NCBI GenBank assembly: GCA_018136815.1
Contig: CM030945.1
Span: forward strand, 904,605-968,604
DNA length: 64,000 bases
Direction of reading: 5' to 3'
Source of the DNA: Isochrysis galbana
Lineage: Eukaryota > Haptophyta > Isochrysidales > Isochrysidaceae
The notes under the pieces were generated by a model. The model did not search any database, was not told the origin of the DNA, and was given only the letters and a program-made list of their open reading frames with translations. This document shows, one piece after another, positions 30,838-41,142 of the stretch (position 1 is the stretch's first letter; each line of letters begins with the position of its first letter). The position numbers and the translations under genes are program-made.

Positions 30838-32037
30838 GTGAGTACGCGACTCTCGCTCTCATCCTCCTCGCAGAACACCTCGGTCTCGAGTCTATTCTTG
30901 CGCTTGAAGTCCTCGACAACAGGGTCAAGGACGGGCTTGAGCGTATTGTTGATCTCAAGCTGCATGTATTGGTTGCCCCACCGTGTTGTAGCGGTCCGCA
31001 TTGGCATCCGCACCTACGGCACACACACGCGCGCGGGAAGGAGTGGGAGAAAGAGAGAAAGTGTGCACAACGCAATCAAAGAGAGAGACACATCTCACTT
31101 GATGGAGAGGTACGCCGGCTAAAGTTTGTGCCTCGCGCAAATTCTTGCCTACAACATTGGATTGGTTGATGAGCTGAACGATGCGCCCATGCTTGCGCAG
31201 GAGCTCTTTCATACGTTCGTTCCTAGTCCGTGTCCCAGCAAGGCCCACGCCGTAAAGAATCGCCCGTTGTAGTTGATGAAGGTGGCACGTATCAACCCTC
31301 TCCGCCAGCCCATCCACGAGTGCCAAGCCACATTGCCCATCGGCTGCTCCATCTGGCGTGATGCCGGAGACGGCGCTTTGCTTTACAGCGCCGTCCTCAA
31401 GGCTCTTTACAAACCACTTTTTGATGTTCTCACCCGTCTTGGAAGTACTGGGAAACTCATCGAACCCAATGATCTCACTGTGTAAGAATAGCCGGGGCTG
31501 CGATGATGGCGATGGGTTCCCCTGCACATCCGGCTCGGCCACTGTCGTGGCCGTGATGCATGCGTGACACACCTTCGTCTCGCGATCTGTCCACATATCG
31601 AGTTGCAAGCCAATATGCTGTTCATTCCTGAAATGAGCTGCAAGCCGCTGGAAGCGGTGAGCTCTCTCCTCATTCTGCAACTCGTCAATGCACATGGCCA
31701 CCCGATTGAGAAGCTCATTGTTTGGAAATACTGCACGAGGCTGATATCCGCGGACGTAATCGCGAGTCTCCTCCTTGCGGAAGAAGTTGGCTGACGCCAC
31801 GCCCGCAGCACGTATCCACACAGCATGAACGTGATGAGGGAACGCCTCACCGANNNNNNNNNNNNNNNNNNNNNNNNNNNNNNNNNNNNNNNNNNNNNNN
31901 NNNNNNNNNNNNNNNNNNNNNNNNNNNNNNNNNNNNNNNNNNNNNNNNNNNNNTCCTCCGCTGCGCCCTCTCCACGCCTCTCTTCCCTTGTGCTCGAGAG
32001 CCGCTGCTCCACGCCCCCACCGCGCGTTCGGTTCCAA
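30838..32037 (-). pseudogene. hAT-family transposase, N-terminal and core part
   Basis: Coding similarity to hAT transposases: ELLNRVAMCIDELQ, then GLQLDMWTDRETKVCHACIT (catalytic RNase H-like start), WFVKSLEDGAV, GITPDGAADGQCGLALVDGL and DTCHLHQLQRAI (the C-x-x-H region before the insertion domain). A further block TTRWGNQYMQLEINNTLKPV and ETEVFCEEDESESR (30838-30995) follows after a probable intron (donor near 31108, acceptor near 31020) or a frame change. The scaffold gap at 31854-31953 falls within it. The protein is cut at 30838 by a retrotransposon end and has no dimerisation domain attached. It is therefore a broken gene, although its core is well preserved. Confidence 0.75.
31854..31953. 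other. Assembly gap (100 N)
   Basis: 100 ambiguous bases inside the hAT relic; the true length is unknown. Confidence 0.99.
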
Positions 32038-32683
32038 GCTGGGTTATCGTGCGGCACGCGGCTCGCCGCAAGCGCGAGCACCTCCTCCCAGTCCGGGCGG
32101 CAGAGAGCCGGCGGCGAGTGGAGGTCGTGCGACAACCGCCATCGTGAGAGAGAGGGAGAAGTGGAGGAAGGGAGGGAGGGAGAGAGAAGAGAAGGCGAAA
32201 AAAGAGGTACTCCTAGAGAAGAGAGAAGGGGAAAGAAGTGATAGAAGAGCGAGGGAGGCAGGCGTAGCGCGAGGAGAAAGAAGAGAGCGTGTGCGTCGTA
32301 GTTCTACAAGATATGAGAGAAGAGAAGTCTCTCTCACCGTAGAAAGCTGAGGAGAGAAGGCAGAGAACAGAGAAAGCGAGACGGAGGGGGGGGGGAGAGA
32401 GGGGAAGGAGGGGCTCCCCCTGCCGCCGCCGCCGCCCCACCCACGCCTCAGGTTTTGGCGCCAAATCTCCTCTCCCCTCCCCCCGCGGCCCAACATCGCG
32501 ACCAACCCCCACAGCTGCTGGGTCACTAATCTTACAATCTTCACTCAGGAATCCGGTGTGTTGAATACTCTCCCGTCTCAAAACGCAAAATACTCCTAGT
32601 ATAACTCCCGCGGCGGGCGCCGCGGTTCTTTACCGCTAGTTGTGCAGTGCGGAGGGGCGACGGGGGAAGGTGTCGCATTCATC
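32038..32683. other. Purine-rich region, no gene
   Basis: 32140-32410 is strongly purine-biased (GAGAGA, GGAAGG), perhaps a leader or promoter of the hAT gene. No coding signature. Confidence 0.35.
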
Positions 32684-32945
32684 CTTAGGGCGGTCAAACA
32701 GTTTTTTTATTAGGGGTAAAAAAATGGCTATCTTAGAATTGAGGAAATTTGAGTATTTTTTTCGGTAGAAAGTTCCCCAATACACCCAACTGCTAGCACA
32801 TATCCGGGGCCCATTAGGACCCGGACCCCCGCCCCCTTGGCCCTTGGGCCCCCACAACAAAACGTAGTCGTAATCAAAAAAAGACAGAAGACGCTAAAAT
32901 CGCAAAAAAAAGCTTGAAAAGCTCAACTTCAAGGCCTTGGTACTT
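32684..32945 (+). repeat. Repeat with hAT-like end AGGGCGGTCAAACAG
   Basis: Matches 44584-44800 over about 230 bp: AGGGCGGTCAAACAGTTTTT, TTAGAATTGAGGAAATTTGA, ACATATCCGGGGCCCATTAG and GACGCTAAAATCGCAAAA. The first 15 bases also occur inverted at 48152-48166, suggesting a terminal inverted repeat, but no pair could be matched with a target duplication. Confidence 0.75.
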
Positions 32946-34053
32946 GGTATAAATGTGTGACATATTGAACTACATATTTGGGTCAACTTTTCTAAATTAC
33001 ATATCATTAATACATTTTTGCGCATATTGCATATTTCACATATTTCATATTTACTGCATATTTGGGCGTGGGGAGGGGGAGGGGGAGGGGGGAGGGGGAT
33101 TCACAAACTAAGGAGCTAGCGTACGGGGGATAATAAGGGCATGGGCACAGGCCAGGTAGGAGGAAGGAGGAAGAGGTTTTGGCAGAAAAAAATCTTGAAG
33201 GAACAGTTGTTTCCGCTGTTTGTACGGCGTGAGGTAGGCGTGCTAGTGTTGCTATGCTCGATCTACTTCCCAACCTTCCCTTAATACACAAACTCCCCCC
33301 TTCTCCCCCCCCCCCCCACTGTCGCATTCGCGAATCGACACTCGTTAGGCTTCTCTCTCTCTTCTCTTCGTCGTTCGTTCGGCATTTGCATTTATTTATA
33401 TCGTTATGATTCTTTGCTTTCTCTCGTTCTCGGTCAAAAGCTCTTCGCTTGGACGCATGGGATCTTGGGTCGTGGTGGGCCTTCTCCCTTTCTCTCGAAG
33501 AGAAGAGAAGTTTCCCCACCTTTCTTCCTCATAGGAGCAACATAAGCACCCTGCCACATGCCGTGAGAGTAGAGAGAAAAACTTCTAACTAATATTCTCG
33601 CCTCACGCCTCACGCCTCACACGTGGCACTGGGTCATGCTCTCGTAGCCACGCCCCTTCCCCTTCCTCACCCTCACTCCCCGCCTTGCGGCAACTCCCCT
33701 TGTTTGTGCTCTACTTAGGGCTTAGGGGCCCGGATCATGTGGGGGGTCCGAGTAGAGCGGGGTGCACCTGCCCTCAGCGGAGTGTTGCCTCGCCTTCCTC
33801 CTGTTCTGCTGAGTGACCTGTTTATCACAAAGGTCGTTTGCCTTCATTTGGTACCCCTCGTTTCCAAATGCGCGTCAGAGCCGCAATGTCATGGCCCCTC
33901 CGTCAAACGACCTCTCTTTACGTAGTCTTCGCCAAATTTCCTATTTTTTTCTGAGTTGTTCGATTGCAACATTCGCTATATCTGCCCTTCTTTTGTTCTA
34001 ATGTATCAACTTCCGAATCGATAATAATCCAATGTCAATGTCTAAACTCTGTC
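32946..34053. other. Intergenic, no gene recognised
   Basis: 32945-33065 is AT-rich with repeated CATATT(T/G) words. 33070-33105 is G-rich. 33846-33873 repeats the stretch at 437-470. No coding signature. Confidence 0.4.
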
Positions 34054-35400
34054 GTATTCCATACGAGGACAGACTTTTACTTTTAGCCGGCGAGCTATTT
34101 TAACTCTCAAGGTCTCGTTGATGGGTATATCGTCTCTTCTCCTACTTTCGCTTGATGACATCAAACGTTCCACGATTGTCGTCCGTCTTCTGTTATACCT
34201 CGGTCGCAGCTCCCCCAGCGAGGTCTGCCCTCGTTGCGCCGTCCCCTCTGTCGCATGTCCGTGCGCTGCTAAGTTGCCTTGGTGCCGACGCTCGGTCGTC
34301 CGTCCAAGTGTGGTTAGTTTTCGCCCCGTATGGTTTAGTTTGTCTGTCTCTGTTGGTCAGCAGCTTTTTGAGTCCCCGCGTTGTAAGAAGCTCTACGCAA
34401 AGCTTAAGAAAAAGGTCGCAACCTGGAAAGGTCTGAAGGGTCTCTCCATTCACGGGAGGACGCTACTAGTGAACTTCATAATCTACGGGACGCCGAGATA
34501 TTGGCTATCCACGTCCACCCCTCCGGCATGGTTCATGGAGGCCATAGACTCGGACGTTCGAACTATACTATGGGATAGGTCTCCCCGACTACAGGCGGAC
34601 GAGCTAGGCTCCTCGCAAGAGGGTCGGAAATGGATAACCCTTCCGGCATATCCGAGGGTAGGCACGAGCGAAGACGGGCCCCTATTGGGGGTCGGATTAC
34701 TTCCCATGGCCGAACACACGAAAGCGCTCCAAGCGATATGGATAGTCCGATATCTTATCCCGTCAATGGCGGAATGGAAGATAGTCTTGGATCAATGGTT
34801 CAGCCGCACCCCCTTAGGGCGAGCGGCGGTCTTTTCGAAGGTCGACTCGAAGAGCCTCACGGCTAGCATTCGCGGCAATAACACGCTCCCGGCCTTCTGG
34901 AAGCATGCGCTGGAAAACTTGAGAAGAATCAAATTCCTTAGGGGAGAAATCACACGAGAAGGCACTCAGGGCTCCCCGATATGGCACAATCTTTTCCACA
35001 AGCCTCCGGCTATTCATCACTCACATAGGTCGAAATGGGAGTCTCTACAGACAGTTATTGTTCACAACACCATAAACCCGGATACGGGGGACGTTTACAC
35101 TATGGAAGAATGCGCGGCTTACTTGCCGGACGGAGAACGTTGGATACGCCATAGGGGAAATTACATATCGGTAGGCCCCTTTCTTAAGTCGTGGCCCGAA
35201 GGACAAATTTTTGGCATCATGGAGCGCCATAGTAGACCACGCCGAGACAATGTTGACGACACGGGCGGACCCAGCGGCTGTAGGGACCTCGGAGACGAGG
35301 CGAGAGACATGCGAGCAGTGTGGCTCGGAGGAGCCCACCCCAAAAATACACATAGCCCAAGACGGCAGCTATTTCGCCGTGCTCCGGGTACCCGTAGCCG
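34054..35400 (+). mobile_element. Non-LTR retrotransposon: leader fused to ORF2 C-terminal part
   Basis: The leader (from 34054, CTGTCGTATTCCATACGAGG) matches that of the inverted copy at 36190-36700 up to CTTTTTGAGTCCCCGCGTTG (about 34364-34383). There it joins directly to ORF2 coding sequence, so ORF1 and the reverse-transcriptase core are deleted. The remaining ORF2 encodes the region just after the polymerase, KLKKKVATWKGLKGLSIHGR, TLLVNFIIYGTPRYWLST, ILWDRSP, LGVGLLPMAEHTKALQAIWI and FWKHALENL, typical of LINE-type proteins in algae and plants. A frame change near 35200 leads into FLASWSAIVDHAE. The copy stops near 35400, where the inverted ORF1 segment begins. Confidence 0.8.
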
Positions 35401-36185
35401 GGAGCGGGGGTGAAGTCAGCCCGAGAGGAGGAGCGAGGGGCGTAAGGGAGCACCCCTACCGAGGTGCGAGGTGGGGCGACCGCGTGAGGCGCTGAAGGAC
35501 GTGCGGTCGATGAAGGGGGCGGTCTCGGCGCCGAAGGGTGTGCCGTCTCTGCTGCAGGCGTCGGGGTGGTAGAAGCCCGCAAGGCCCTGACGTGGGTGCT
35601 GAGGCCCGCTATCATCTCGAGGAGGGCGGCGTGCTCTCGGTCGCGTTTCTCATCGCGAAGTAGTTGAGCGTCGATCGCGGACTGCATGTGGGCGAGGCGG
35701 TCGGCTAAAAAGTCGGCGGCCGAAGGGGGCTCGCTTACGTGTTCCCACGCGCTGTCTTCAAGCGGGTGGACTTGGGGGTCGGGCCTCGGGCTGCCCGAGG
35801 TCCCGAGAGAGGTGAGCTCGGTTCGATCGCGGAGTGGATCCGCGAGCAGCGGCTCGTCAGACGGAGCGGCGGATGGCGCCGCCGTGTTAGAAGGACCTTG
35901 CGGAGGCTCGGAGCCGCCGGTTCCGACGAAGTGGACCCCTTGTGGCCCGAAAGAAGTTCCCGCTGTTTCCATGGGCAGAAGTGGAGCGGGATTATGGGAC
36001 GGCGCGGTCGTAGGCGCCAAGACAGAATTTGTGCTTGTCGAACACGCGATGACTACTGGCTCGTGGGCAGAGGGCCGTTCGATCGAGCCGGCAGCTAACG
36101 CGGCCGTGAAGGAGTCGTAGGTAGTTGCTTGCGGGAATATGTCTGAGAGGTCATAGTAGAAGTCGGGTCTGACAGCTTCTACCAT
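35395..36185 (-). CDS. Retrotransposon ORF1-like protein (partial)
   Basis: Starts at ATG 36185 right after a retrotransposon leader (36186-36700) and encodes MVEAVRPDFYYDLSDIFPQ, a Pro/Ser/Thr-rich segment, and a coiled-coil-like stretch (FLADRLAHMQSAIDAQLLRD, REHAALLEMIAGLSTHVRAL). The 3' end is cut near 35395, where plus-strand ORF2 sequence starts. ORF1 proteins of LINEs are often coiled-coil RNA-binding proteins; that role is inferred. Residues STSTNSVLAP resemble STSTKSKLAS in the protein at 46710-47936, so the two are probably related. No zinc knuckle is seen in the surviving part. Confidence 0.65.
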
Positions 36186-36702
36186 CGAGTGCGAGGGACG
36201 AGAAGAGAGACGGAGGTTCGGAGGCTCACAACGCGCGGCGTTGGAGGGTAGGGCCGAGGCTAGCTAGCGAGCTAGAGGAAGAGAGAGAAGGAGAATGAGA
36301 GCTTCTTAGGTCCAAGGTAGACACGAGAGACTACAACGCAGGGACTCAAAAAGTTCCCTCGTCACACAGACACACACGAACTAAACCAAACAGGGCGAAA
36401 ACTAACCACACTCAGGGCGGACTGTCAAGCGTCGGCACCAAGGCAACTCATCGGCGCACAGACATGCGAAACAGAGAGGTCGGAACACCGAGAGCAGACC
36501 TCGCTGTGGAGCTACCGCCGATATACGAAGAGAAGACGGAAGACTACAACCGATGCATGAAGAGAAGACGGAAGACAGTCGTGGAACGTTTGATGACATC
36601 GAAAGAAAGTAAGAGAAGGGGTAGAATGTCGCCGACGAGACCTTGAGGCTTAAAATAAACCACCGGTTAGAAGTAAAAGTCTGTCCTCGTATGGAATACG
36701 AC
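36186..36702 (-). mobile_element. Retrotransposon 5' leader, inverted orientation
   Basis: Reads on the minus strand from TGTCGTATTCCATACGAGGA (about 36700) through CCTCAAGGTCTCGTCGG and GTGTGGTTAGTTTTCGCCCT to the ORF1 start. It contains a short internal duplication, GTCTTCCGTCTTCTCTTC, at 36530-36575. The same leader occurs at 34054 and 29934, so it is probably the family's internal promoter region. Confidence 0.75.
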
Positions 36703-37590
36703 AACCTACAACCGGTTCGCGGACAGAGATAAGACCTGCCGCATATGCAAGGCGGCCGACGAATCTTCCACCCACCTAGGCGAATGCCCGAGGGTAGTCA
36801 AGATACTCGGGACGCTCGACAACCTGGCAGGATACACTCCCCGAAGTGGTAGAAGCAAGGAAGAGGTAATCGTAGATAATCTTTTCATGCACCCCGGGGG
36901 GAAAACACCGCGATCGCTCACCATACTTTACACTCTAGCATGGAGGTATATCTTAACAGACTTCTACAAGATACACTACGACGGCATTGAATTCTCGGAG
37001 GAATCAGTGTTGATAAGAACGATAGACAGGTACACAACACTAAGCAAGGCGCTACTATTCGCAAGTACGACAGACACGGCTAGAACCGCCCAAGCAGGCA
37101 TGGGCAGACAGCCGAAGAAAAGGATCGACATGAACGATGTATACCCATTGTTCACACTATGTGCGAGAGGAAAGCTAAAACCAAGCCTAGAGCTACAAAC
37201 GCTGACCACCTCGATGGGGGTGGCATATATATAATTGCCGAGGGACCCGAACCAGAGCATAACTGAGACGGGGTACGCCTCGACTAGACACAAACCCATT
37301 GAGACACAAAAGCGACCAGCAAGGGCGTGAAGGACGAGCACACCCGTGCCCCAACAGGCACACGATGACAATTGACCAACAACAGGCCTGCCCGGAACCC
37401 GCGCTTTGAACCAGGCTCGTGGTAGCGCACCCGAGCCGAACCCCGGATACCGAAGACAAAGGAATGAAGGGGGAAAGGGGAGGAGGTGGAGGGAAGGGAA
37501 GTTAAGGGCGGTGACAGTAGGGATGGGGAAGTACCCTAGTCTAGTAGGTGTGTAGCCCAGAATCAGAATCTTCAGATGTTTTTTTTTTGC
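36703..37590 (+). mobile_element. Retrotransposon ORF2 C-terminus and 3' end
   Basis: Open frame to a stop at 37232-37234 encodes a zinc knuckle CRICKAADESSTHLGECP (C-x2-C-x9-H-x4-C), then GYTPRSGRSKEEVIVDNLF, LYTLAWRYILTDFYKI and a C-terminal tail. The 3' untranslated part (37235-37590) ends in GTAGGTGTGTAGCCCAGAAT and CTTCAGATG followed by T11, matching the ends at 52741 and, inverted, 51683 and 56633. With 34054-35400 this forms one rearranged copy interrupted by the inverted ORF1/leader block. Confidence 0.8.
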
Positions 37591-38586
37591 CCCTTGCCTG
37601 CGAGACCAAAACAGGATCCTGGCGTGGGGGGCTGTCTGAGTGTGGAGGGAGGAGGGGCGCTCTGGCTAGCGCAGGTAGAAAGCTAGTGAAGAGCTGGGTG
37701 GCATAAGGGGGGGAGGGTGCTTGCGCTTGCCGCGGCAGGGTGTCCTGTCTTGAGTGAGCGCTAGTCCCGTTCCTTTGCCGCGCCGCGACCCATAAAAATT
37801 TGTTAAAAATTAATTCAATACCAATCAAATGGTGCTTGAGCGAATCATTTTTGTGAATGGCTCCAATGAATGTTCTACCACACGCGCGTGAGAAGAAAGG
37901 TGAAAACACTCTTGTGGTAGGAGTGCCTAGACGATGAGTGAGTTGAGAGCAAAATCTATTTAATGTCATGGGCATTTAGCCCCAATGTACCCTCTAGCCC
38001 CCTCACTAATCTGTTTTTTATTGGGCCAAGCCCTTAACAAGCCAACCTTAGTCTTCTCTTCCCTCACGTCTCAGTTTTGAGACGGAGGTAGTACATTCTT
38101 ATCGGCACCTTTTCGGCGAAAGAAAACACATCTCGCAGTAGGCGCGATGTCTAGGTCGGCGCTAGAGTGTGTGATGTGTGATGGGAAGCCGGCTCGGGGG
38201 TTGGGCGGGGCCGGCCACGACCCGACCATTTCGGAAAAGGATCCTGCCAAGGTGTCGACACGACCGCCGCAGTGTTCTGCACTCCGTTGTAGAGCACCAG
38301 TCCTCGACATCATCGTTGACCTTCATTACATCCTCAAACAGAGTGCAGCTCAAGACTACGCAACGCAACACTGCGAGCAACGAGAACGAGGCAAACGATG
38401 AGCCGTACCGCGAAGTCACGTATCCGTCATCAACAGTGGCAGTGGCACGGAATTCGTGCTTCCTGGTGCCGATGTGGCTGTGCCGAGCTATCGATCTTCC
38501 TGCCGTAGACTGGATACAAGAGCCTCACTTCCTACGTTTCATTACTGTGAGGTGTTTTACAAAATTCACTTGGCGCTCTACAAATT
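37591..38586. other. Intergenic with partial MITE end
   Basis: 37985-38092 resembles the right part of the 20540-21145 MITE: AGCCCCAATGTACCCTCT and finally GAGACGGAGGTAGTA. No gene is recognised. 38100-38585 would include the 3' flank of the membrane-protein gene. Confidence 0.45.
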
Positions 38587-39141
38587 TCACGCCTGGACCT
38601 TGTCCGCCCTTGTTGGGAGGTCAGAGCTCAACAAAGCCTTGCGGGCACGCAAGCAAAAGACAACTTGGATGATCTCGAGGATGAGGGCGATGAGTTGGAC
38701 GATCATCGCGGGCCAGACGAGGATGTTAATGAAGCCTGCCAGAAAGGACGTTGCGATGAAATTCTCCTCGATCGGGCCGCTTCCAACATCACTAACGGCT
38801 GACATGAAGGTGATGTAGACCCAAATAAGGAGACCAACTCCAACGGCATGCAGGCAAGCGGCAACGAGGCAAAGGACAGCGCATGCGACATGCCCGCCCT
38901 GCTTATTGCCGGCGCAGCACAGGATGATGGAAGTGCCGATCAAGGAAAGCAGGCCGCCCAACCCTGGGAACCAGTAGGTGGGAATCACGAAGCTGATGGA
39001 CGAGATGATGGCGAACGCTAGGGTCGCTCCGGCCAGAGACCGAGCCTTGTTGACCTATGAGCAGATAGACACGATGGGTGTGCACGACCAAGAGCGTGAG
39101 TTCGATGTCATCGCGTTAAGCAGAGAGCTCAAAATGCCCAT
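38587..39141 (-). CDS. Four-helix membrane protein, unknown function
   Basis: Main exon 39054-38587 (155 codons plus stop) encodes four hydrophobic spans: LAFAIISSISFVIPTYWF, LLSLIGTSIILCCAG, VACAVLCLVAACLHAVGVGL through WVYITF, and FINILVWPAMIVQLIALILE. The C-terminal tail is basic then charged. The exon starts right after an acceptor (CTGCTCATAG). A plausible first exon, ATG 39141 to 39115, encodes MGILSSLLN; joining it needs a 60-bp intron with a GC donor (AAC|GCGATG), a donor type proven elsewhere in this window but not certain here. The size and layout resemble small tetraspan or claudin-like proteins, yet no conserved motif identifies it. A plasma or vesicle membrane location is likely. 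Confidence 0.55.
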
Positions 39142-40282
39142 CAGAAGTGCACAGCGTCTCCTAAGCTTGCAAGGGTCCTCCCCGAGCGTTTTCACGTGAA
39201 CAAAACAGATCGTCCTCTGTGCCGGTTGCTTTGGCCGGGCGCGATGAGCCCGCGGTGGATGGCACGTTCAGACATGCGTGGTAGTAGGGGGCCGGCGCGT
39301 GCGCAGCACGCGAGGGGGCCGGCGGCGCACATCGGCGTGGCTGTTTGGGTCGTTGCAGCAGCACATTGGGCCGAGCGAGAGGAGCGATGCCGTTGCACTC
39401 TCCACAACGGCTTCATGAAAGAAACATCGTTGATTGAGTTAGAGAACCAATCGATCGATGTCAAGGCTGAGCGTTCGCGAGAGCAACGAATCGTGGCCCC
39501 GAAAATACAGGGGAAAAGGGGGAGGGCCCTGCACATTCGACCGAGCGAGAGCAGAGATGCAGTTGCACTCTTCTAACGGCTTCGTTGGAGAAACGCGTTG
39601 AATAACGGAAAGTCTGGAGAGGGTTACTGAGGTGTGTTGGGTCCCAGTCCGCCATCTCCGCCATCTCGGCGGATGACTGTCGGCGGGGACAGGTGTGATG
39701 CGCGGGAGATTCGTTTCTGAGCGCCGCGGGGAGGGGAGTGGGGGAGGAAGAGGGGGGGGGGGGGGGGAGGAGGAGGAGGAGGAGAGACTGGATTGCGCCG
39801 GTCCCGACTTCCCGACGCGCCCGACTTGAGTCGAAACAATCTGTTGAGAGTATGGAGCGTACTATGGGGATATTGTATACTCTACTAGGGACAGGTGGGG
39901 GTAGTTGGTAGGTGGGGGAGGACTCTTGCGCCGATCTCGACGTCCCGTCGCGACTGTTGAGATTATGGACAGTACTATGCGATACTTTACTCGAAGAAAG
40001 GGCGCGCAACGAATAACGGATTGCCTCGCTCCCGCATTTTTTTCTGAGCGGCTGGTGGCGGGGTTGGCCGGCCGTAAACGCCCTTCGCTTGCTGAGGCGG
40101 GCTGTAGCTGTAGCGGCTGTCTTCACTCTACACGTAAACGTGTGTGCCGAAATGAGAATGTGCGTTGTGCACTCAACTTTAACCCTCGTACATGCCTAGT
40201 CCTCCTGGCTCCTGGAGGCTGGAGGGCGCTAATCGCGTCTCGAGTATATGAAGCTATATTTCGAGCCCCTATAGTTAGTGGT
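39142..40282. other. Intergenic, no gene recognised
   Basis: Two diverged stretches share GAGAGCA(A/G)CGA... and GCAGTTGCACTCT (39370-39410 and 39545-39580), a degenerate duplication of roughly 170 bp. 39750-39785 has G and GGA runs. No coding signature. Confidence 0.4.
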
Positions 40283-40288
40283 CCTAGC

Positions 40289-40510
40289 CCTAGATGGATG
40301 GGAAATACGTATGTACCGTATTGCTGTGGCTGTGGCTAGAGGCCAAATACAAGTACATATTATGTATTTGGCTGTCTTTGAAGCGCGTCCTGGGTTGTAG
40401 GCCTCGAATGTATTTGAGAAATGTATTTGTATTTGTATATTTGGCCGCCGGCCAAATACATATGTATTTGGCTGTATTTGTAGGCCCCAGCACCGTATTT
40501 CGCATCTAGG
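40289..40510. mobile_element. GTATTT-rich miniature hAT-like element
   Basis: 222 bp between CCTAGATGGATGGGAAATAC and GTATTTCGCATCTAGG. Flanks GTCCTAGC (40281-40288) and GTCCAAGC (40511-40518) form an 8-bp duplication with one mismatch. GTATTT/AAATAC occurs repeatedly inside. It is inserted in the terminus of another family member (CCTAGC|TGGGAAACACG, continuing at 40519). Confidence 0.8.
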
Positions 40511-40630
40511 GTCCAAGCTGGGAAACACGTGTTTACGGTGTGTTTCTACAAAAGCCAAACACAGCCGTGTTTTGCCGTGTTTCAGACCCCCTCCTGTTTG
40601 GCCGCCGTGTTTGTAGTAGTAGTAGCTGGC
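40511..40630. repeat. GTGTTT-type miniature element, interrupted at its left end
   Basis: Continues TGGGAAACACGTGTTTACGG with GCCAAACACAGCCGTGTTTT, the same layout as the left end of 42974-43482. Together with CCTAGC before 40289 it restores a CCTAGCTGGGAAACACG terminus. The right end is not identified. Confidence 0.7.
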
Positions 40631-40984
40631 CAGTGGCTAGCGGCGTGCGCGCGCGCCCTGCGCGTGGCGCGCTGCCATGCGCACCGAGCAACGAGCACGG
40701 CGAAGCGCACCGCGCGCGCTGCGCGCTGCAGCTGCAGCTGCAACGCTGCAACGAGCGGACGATTGAACGAATAAACTAACAAACTCAAACTTAGACACTT
40801 GGACTTGGCCTGTCACACCCGCACCGCGGACAGTAGGTAACGATTTTGACCCCCTGCCCCGCTCGGCCGAGCTCGCGAGCCGTCTGGGCCGGTTTCGCGA
40901 AAGCGAGAGAACGTTGCGCCTAGTTGCGCCGGGACGAGAACCCGCGGGAGCGGGAGTTTTACAAGAAGAGAACGGGAGACCAAG
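40631..40984. other. No gene recognised
   Basis: GC-rich with GCGCGC and CAGCTGCAGCTG short palindromes. Nothing further recognised. Confidence 0.35.
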
Positions 40985-41142
40985 GTGCGCACAAGAGCAC
41001 AGCGCGCACAAGAGCGCAGCGCGCACAAGAGCGCAGCGCGCACAAGAGCGCAGCGCGCACAAGAGCGCAGCAGCTCACACAAGAGCGCAGCGCGCACAAG
41101 AGCGCAGCGCGCACAAGAGCGCAGCGCGCACAAGAACGCACA
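40985..41142 (+). repeat. 17-bp minisatellite, about nine copies
   Basis: Unit GCGCACAAGAGCGCAGC repeated head to tail, with one unit altered (CAGCTCACACAAGAGCGCAG at about 41068-41088) and the last ending CACAAGAACGCACAG. Because 17 is not a multiple of three, all frames stay open (Ala-His-Lys-Ser-type repeats), which is not evidence of coding. Confidence 0.95.

Noticed and set aside
29124-32037. One intact hAT gene from 32037 to 29124
   Set aside because: The core ends abruptly at 30838 against a retrotransposon end, and 29312-29933 is not hAT-like; the two pieces may or may not derive from one element.
39461-40126. 221-codon minus-strand open frame with a poly-Leu/Pro stretch
   Set aside because: The low-complexity part stems from a GGA/CTCC tract, the rest has no signature and no splice-consistent structure.
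40985-41142. CRISPR-like array
   Set aside because: The repeat units are directly adjacent with no unique spacers, and the genome is eukaryotic.
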